Assembly: GCA_905212215.1 (NCBI GenBank)
Contig: CAJMDR010000047.1
Span: 1 to 9,856 of the forward strand
Direction: 5' to 3'
Source of the DNA: an uncultured Porphyromonadaceae bacterium
Lineage (GTDB): Bacteria; Bacteroidota; Bacteroidia; Bacteroidales; Muribaculaceae
Length of the DNA: 9,856 bases
Below, one piece after another: positions 5,741 through 9,856 of the stretch. A program made the position numbers and the translations under genes. The notes under the pieces are model-generated. The model did no database searches. It worked only from the letters and a program-made list of their open reading frames with translations, and was not told the origin of the DNA. The number at the start of each line of letters is the position of its first letter. Positions within the stretch are counted from its first letter, which is position 1.

Positions 5741-7047
5741 GACTCACCGATGATTTTTATCCTTTTACCATATTCTCTCAGACCAAGGTGCCACCTGAAC
5801 TCAGGCATTCCGGCGCCTATGGTGAGCCACAGCATATACGACATTGTGGAACCGGCAGAAAGCACATATCCCTCCGCCATGATATGTACGCAGAAAAAGC
5901 ACAGCAATCCTGTCAGCAACGCATCGCGGCGGCATACATGTAACAGAGTCATTCCTATCAGAAATATGAAGCATAGAAATCCCGGCAGCCCGGTAGCGGA
6001 AAACACATACAGCCATCCTGACCCTGGTTCTATATGCCCGCTTTGTCTTTTTTCCGGCATCATGCCGTAGGAGCCGGTAGACTCGGATGCGACATTAGCA
6101 AATCCTGTTCCCGTTAACGGATGTGTCATAATCTCCCTTGTGCGTTCTTCCCACATTACACGACGTGAGGCAAGATAGTCATTGCCGTTCTTTTCCACAT
6201 GATGGATTTTCACTTGCATGATCGGTGTCATGGGCAATATCATAGAAACGCAGCAGAAAACACCTATGGCCGTCATGACGGCTATATGGACTTTTCTGAT
6301 GCGGCCTGGATTGTGCCATTTTACGAGAAACATGGCGGCAGACCCTGCTATGAATCCCACTATCGCAATGCGAGATGAAGCAACTATCATTACGTTGGCG
6401 CAGACAAGGAAGCTAAGTATGTTGACTGTATAAACGAGCCATTTCCGACGTGAAGGCCGAGGCAGCGCAAGGAGTCTCCATTCGGCAATCAGCGCTCCGA
6501 ACGCAGCGAGAGCACCCGTAAGCATTGATATCCTTACGCTATGGGCGGTAACCCATTGCCATTGCGACAGAGGACCGCAGTAATGGGTCATCATGAACAG
6601 GTACAGCAGGGTGTAGTAAACAGACCACAGCACGCAAAGCCATCCTGCCATAGTCAGCGCCTTACGGCGTATCTTCCGCAATCCATCCTTTCCCAGCAAA
6701 GGTCCCGCTACCGTCAGCAACAGCATGAAAGCGCCGAGACGTTGCCAGGACATGAAACGTGTCGAGGAGGAGCTGAGGATGATCGACATGGCGCAGATAA
6801 AGAGGAACAGCAACGTAACAGGACTGATTACCCTGAAAATGCCTGTATGTGCTTTATATCTGTTACTCTCTCCTCTCATATCTTTGTTAAAGTGCCATAT
6901 TACGGCCCAGACCACAATGAATGTGAGCAGAATCAGCCCTGAATAAAAGAGCGCAATCCCCGTATCCTCAGGCAGCGCTATACGGACAAAAGGCAACGCA
7001 GCCATAGCCGCTGCTAAAATCCATGATTTTCTCACCACTCCCCACAT
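5737..7047 (-). CDS. O-antigen polymerase/ligase-like membrane protein (Wzy/WaaL type)
   Basis: The protein has 436 residues and about 10-12 hydrophobic segments: roughly 8-25, 31-52, 72-91, 103-118, 132-153, 171-189, 205-222, 225-243, 253-272, 345-369, 376-393 and 398-412. One large hydrophilic loop at 273-344 should face the periplasm. This loop holds RRVMWEERTREIMTHPLTGT (295-314), matching the R-x-x-x-W ... HPL-x-G-x-G signature of the O-antigen ligase/polymerase superfamily, and then His338 in HIEPGSGWLYV before a G-L-P-G-F turn (353-357). In this family an equivalent loop histidine is functionally important. The role would be to polymerise repeat units on undecaprenyl carriers or to ligate glycan to lipid A or protein; sequence alone does not separate these. 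It begins 15 nt after the epimerase gene and overlaps the GT4 gene as ATGA. Confidence 0.88.
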   Translation of the reverse strand: MWGVVRKSWILAAAMAALPFVRIALPEDTGIALFYSGLILLTFIVVWAVIWHFNKDMRGESNRYKAHTGIFRVISPVTLLFLFICAMSIILSSSSTRFMSWQRLGAFMLLLTVAGPLLGKDGLRKIRRKALTMAGWLCVLWSVYYTLLYLFMMTHYCGPLSQWQWVTAHSVRISMLTGALAAFGALIAEWRLLALPRPSRRKWLVYTVNILSFLVCANVMIVASSRIAIVGFIAGSAAMFLVKWHNPGRIRKVHIAVMTAIGVFCCVSMILPMTPIMQVKIHHVEKNGNDYLASRRVMWEERTREIMTHPLTGTGFANVASESTGSYGMMPEKRQSGHIEPGSGWLYVFSATGLPGFLCFIFLIGMTLLHVCRRDALLTGLLCFFCVHIMAEGYVLSAGSTMSYMLWLTIGAGMPEFRWHLGLREYGKRIKIIGES

Positions 7048-7062
7048 AATATTGTTCAGACG

Positions 7063-8067
7063 TTATTGACGCTCTTTTGCAAGCCATTCGGCAAATTCCC
7101 GCAGACCGTCGCCGAGCGGCGTTTTCGCTTCATATCCGAAGTCTCGCTTCAGGCTTTTCACATCGGCGTAGGTAATCGGCACATCTCCCGGTTGCATCGG
7201 CAAATATTCTTTCTTAGCCTCTTTCCCAAGAATCTGCTCAAGGTTTCCGATAAACTCCATCAGCTTTACCGGAGAGCCATGACCGATGTTGTAAACCGGC
7301 TGCTTTTCTGTTCCGGGGGGGCTGAAAAGCACTTTCTCTATGCCCTGAACTATATCGGCGATATAAGTGAAATCGCGCCGCATGTCGCCGTGGTTGAACA
7401 CCTTTATCGGATTTCCCTTCATAATGGCGTCGGCAAAGAGCATAGGAGCCATGTCAGGGCGCCCCCAGGGGCCATAGACGGTGAAGAACCGAAGTCCGGT
7501 GGCGCGGATGCCATACAGCCGGTTGTAGACATGCGCTATAAGCTCGTCGCTCCGTTTCGTGGCGGCATACAGGCTTTCGGGTTGCTCTACGGCATCAGTC
7601 TCCGAAAAGGGTATCTTGCTGTTGACGCCATAGACTGATGAGGAAGAGGCATATACAAAATGTTCGACAGGATACTTCCGTATTCCTTCCAACATAGATA
7701 CGAAACCGTCTATGTTTGAATGAATGTAATCAAAAGGATGGTCGATAGAGTACCTTACTCCGGGCTGGGCCGCTAAGTTCACGACATGGGTTGGCCTTTC
7801 CTGCTCCATAAGGCACATTATGCCCTCATGGTCCGCTATGTCCATGCGCAGAAAACTCAAAGAGCGGTATTTATCGGAACGGATAATTTTGCCGCTCAAA
7901 GCCCCCTTCTTCGGAATGCCATTTTCCGCAAGACGCCGCAGTTTATATGCAGGGTCATAGTAGCTGTTTATATTGTCGATTCCAACCGTCTCTATGCCTT
8001 TAATGCCAAGGCTGCGGGTGAGCCAGAATCCTATGAACCCTGCGCTTCCGGTGACAAGTACTTTCAT
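7063..8067 (-). CDS. UDP-glucuronate 4-epimerase (CapI-like, SDR family)
   Basis: This enzyme interconverts UDP-glucuronate and UDP-galacturonate in the cytoplasm, supplying GalA for polysaccharide. The protein has 334 residues, normal for the family. It has the NAD motif GSAGFIG (7-13), IDNINSYYDP (30-39), NLAAQPGVRYS (97-107), YASSSSVYG (139-147), the catalytic YAATK (Tyr167 and Lys171) and RFFTVYGPWGRPDM (193-206). The AAQPGVRYS and TVYGPWGRPDM segments separate it from UDP-galactose and dTDP-glucose SDR enzymes, though a related uronate or N-acetyl sugar substrate cannot be excluded. It starts 5 nt after the ATPase stop codon and 15 nt before the polymerase gene. The UDP-glucose dehydrogenase that would make its substrate is not in the window. 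Confidence 0.93.
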   Translation of the reverse strand: MKVLVTGSAGFIGFWLTRSLGIKGIETVGIDNINSYYDPAYKLRRLAENGIPKKGALSGKIIRSDKYRSLSFLRMDIADHEGIMCLMEQERPTHVVNLAAQPGVRYSIDHPFDYIHSNIDGFVSMLEGIRKYPVEHFVYASSSSVYGVNSKIPFSETDAVEQPESLYAATKRSDELIAHVYNRLYGIRATGLRFFTVYGPWGRPDMAPMLFADAIMKGNPIKVFNHGDMRRDFTYIADIVQGIEKVLFSPPGTEKQPVYNIGHGSPVKLMEFIGNLEQILGKEAKKEYLPMQPGDVPITYADVKSLKRDFGYEAKTPLGDGLREFAEWLAKERQ

Positions 8068-8072
8068 GCCTT

Positions 8073-9856
8073 TTATTTCTTTGCAGGGATGAACAGCCGA
8101 TAAAGCTCACGCACCCAGAGTACAAGGCTCGAAGCGCAGACAATTATCACGAAGTCCAGAGCACCGGAAGCGTTGAAGTGCCAGTCGGCGGTATGGAACA
8201 TAGGCTCGACATTGAAGAACTCGTAGGCAATTTCGGTGATGAAGAGCTGGCCGATGACGATGATGCTTACGATGGTCCAGAATCCGCCGCTCATGCGTAC
8301 CTTAAACACGCTCTCTTCCGTCTCGAAGCAACGGGCATTGAACATATACCAGAAGTGAGTCCAGACGAAGATGCTGAAAAGCAAGGTGGCGTCGTAGGTG
8401 GTAATCGCCACCGCTTCGCCGGGAGCGGTATGGAAGATTTTGAGGATAGAGCTTACCTCCGCATGATTGAAGTACCAGTAGAAACCGAGTGTTATGGCGA
8501 AGAAGAGCAATCCTACGCCAACCAGCTCACGTATCATGGGTGCGGTGAGGATGCTTGCCTCGTGGTTACGCGGTTTATCGCGCATTACTCGTTTAGACGG
8601 CGGCAACGAGGCCAGAGCCATGGCGCCGAAGGTATCCATTATCAGGTTTACCCACAGCATCTGTGTTACAGTGAGGGGCGATTCCTTGCCCATGAAGGAG
8701 CCGAAGAGCACCAGGAAGCAGGCGGCCACGTTCACGGTGAGTTGGAAGAGCAGGAAACGCTGTATGTTCTGGTACAACGAGCGACCCCACATCACAGCTC
8801 TGCCGATGGAAGAGAAGGAGTTGTCTATGATGGTGATGTCGCTGGCTTCCTTCGCCACGGAGGTGCCGTCGCCCATGCTGAGGCCCACATGAGCGGCTTT
8901 CAGTGCGGGAGCGTCGTTGGTGCCGTCGCCGGTAACTGCCACTACCTCGCGTTTCTTCTGCAATGCCTCCACAAGGCGTTTCTTGTCAAGAGGTCTTGCT
9001 CTGGCAATGATTTTGAGGTCCTGTACACGGTCCAGTACTTCCTGGTCGCTCCAGGAGGCGAATTCCGGACCTGTGGTGATGTTGCGGTCGCCGTCGGCCT
9101 CATCGTTCCACAATCCTATCTGGCGCCCTATCTCCTTGGCTGTGCCGGGAGTGTCGCCGGTTACAATCTTTACCTTTATACCGGCGTCGAGCACCTCTTT
9201 AACAGCATCGGGTACATCAAGGCGAACAGGGTCTGAGATGGCGACTATGCCGAGGAATGTGAGGCGTTTTGCCACTACTTTGTCATTCTCTATGGCCACT
9301 TCTCCGGGCTGCATCTCCTGATATGCGAAGCCCAGGGTGCGCATGGCCATGTTCTGGTAATCGAGCAGTCTGGCATCGATTTCCTTGCGGGTCACTCCTG
9401 CCGTATCGGCGCACATGCCGAAGATTATTTCCGGAGCTCCTTTGACGCAGAGAATGGTCTTGCCGGATTTGGATTTCATAACCGTGGCCATATATTTGCG
9501 CTCTGTGGTGAAGGGGAGTTCTTCAAGGCGTTGTGCTCCTTGACGCAGATTCCGGTAATCGTCACCACGCTGTTTGAGCCACAGCAACAGCGCACCTTCG
9601 GTGGGATTGCCGAGTACTTCGGTCTTGTCGCCGCTCTCATCGAATTGTGCGGTGGAGTTTACGGCGATGCTCTCCATAAGGACATCATTGTCCGGGTTGC
9701 CGAAGAACTGCGCCTCATAGACCTGCATTCGGTTCTGGGTAAGGGTGCCGGTCTTGTCGGTACAGATAACCGTAGTGGCGCCCATGGTTTCGCAGGCATG
9801 CATCTTGCGCACCAGGTTGTTGGTCTTGAGCATTCGGCTCATGGAATAAGCCAATG
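8073..9856 (-). CDS. PMCA-type calcium-translocating P-type ATPase (P2B), N-terminus outside window
   Basis: This inner-membrane pump uses ATP to expel Ca2+. The C-terminal 593 or so residues are present; the frame stays open to the right edge, and the first full codon is a Leu in LAYSM, an internal PMCA segment, so the true start lies outside. Counting from that codon, the fragment shows ICTDKTGTLT with the phosphorylated Asp33, KGAPE (138-142) in the nucleotide domain, TGD (232-234), and TGDGTNDAPALKAAHVGLSM (308-327). Membrane segments follow, with TM5 QLTVNV (371-376, Asn375) and TM6 WVNLIMDTFGAMALAS (401-416, Asn403 and Asp407). These TM5 and TM6 patterns are characteristic of P2B calcium pumps and unlike heavy-metal P1B pumps. 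Four further hydrophobic segments bring the total to about six after the catalytic domains. The stop codon is only 5 nt before the epimerase start, so transcripts may run into the sugar genes. Confidence 0.95.
   Translation of the reverse strand, partial: LAYSMSRMLKTNNLVRKMHACETMGATTVICTDKTGTLTQNRMQVYEAQFFGNPDNDVLMESIAVNSTAQFDESGDKTEVLGNPTEGALLLWLKQRGDDYRNLRQGAQRLEELPFTTERKYMATVMKSKSGKTILCVKGAPEIIFGMCADTAGVTRKEIDARLLDYQNMAMRTLGFAYQEMQPGEVAIENDKVVAKRLTFLGIVAISDPVRLDVPDAVKEVLDAGIKVKIVTGDTPGTAKEIGRQIGLWNDEADGDRNITTGPEFASWSDQEVLDRVQDLKIIARARPLDKKRLVEALQKKREVVAVTGDGTNDAPALKAAHVGLSMGDGTSVAKEASDITIIDNSFSSIGRAVMWGRSLYQNIQRFLLFQLTVNVAACFLVLFGSFMGKESPLTVTQMLWVNLIMDTFGAMALASLPPSKRVMRDKPRNHEASILTAPMIRELVGVGLLFFAITLGFYWYFNHAEVSSILKIFHTAPGEAVAITTYDATLLFSIFVWTHFWYMFNARCFETEESVFKVRMSGGFWTIVSIIVIGQLFITEIAYEFFNVEPMFHTADWHFNASGALDFVIIVCASSLVLWVRELYRLFIPAKK

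Noticed and set aside
8178..9236. A 352-codon plus-strand open frame antisense to the ATPase
   Set aside because: It lies entirely opposite a well-supported P-type ATPase reading frame. The product shows no recognisable domain and no plausible start context, as expected of a shadow frame in GC-rich DNA.

Overview
The window looks like a Bacteroidales chromosome (phylum Bacteroidota), at a polysaccharide biosynthesis locus. Three things support this. A textbook Bacteroides-type promoter (TTTG, 20 nt, TACCTTTG) stands before the leftmost gene. An orphan lipoprotein carries acidic residues directly after the lipobox cysteine. The genes lack strong Shine-Dalgarno sites. Coding DNA is moderately GC-rich and the promoter gap at 1247-1515 is AT-rich. 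I cannot fix the genus; a gut family such as Muribaculaceae or Bacteroidaceae is plausible.

Right to left on the minus strand there is one tightly packed gene series. It comprises a PMCA-type calcium P-type ATPase (8073-9856, start outside the window), a UDP-glucuronate 4-epimerase (7063-8067), an O-antigen polymerase/ligase-like membrane protein (5737-7047), a GT4 glycosyltransferase (4592-5740), a GT2 glycosyltransferase (3738-4595) and GDP-mannose 4,6-dehydratase, gmd (2599-3690). Junctions are 5 nt, 15 nt, a 4-nt ATGA overlap, a second ATGA overlap and 47 nt. The five genes after the ATPase form a small sugar-polymer module: two sugar-nucleotide enzymes (towards UDP-GalA and GDP-4-keto-6-deoxymannose), two transferases and one membrane polymerase or ligase. 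No priming transferase, flippase, export protein, UDP-glucose dehydrogenase or GDP-fucose synthase is visible, so those would lie outside.

From 2263 to 2598 is a gene-free, repeat-rich stretch. It holds a perfect 31-bp inverted repeat made of two REP-like palindromes, a separate 8-bp hairpin and a degenerate GC-rich low-complexity repeat. A third copy of the REP-like unit lies at 15-51, so the left part of the window (80-2262) is bracketed by directly repeated units.

That left part holds two divergent genes: a plus-strand lipoprotein of unknown function (1516-2262) and a minus-strand GT4-fold protein (80-1246) with its own promoter. The latter is a clear paralogue of the operon's GT4 enzyme but has lost every catalytic hallmark I can check: the HG histidine, the donor-binding GRLxxRKN loop and both glutamates of the EX7E motif. 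This apparent pseudo-glycosyltransferase is the most interesting item in the window. I see no CRISPR array, transposase, tRNA or rRNA.
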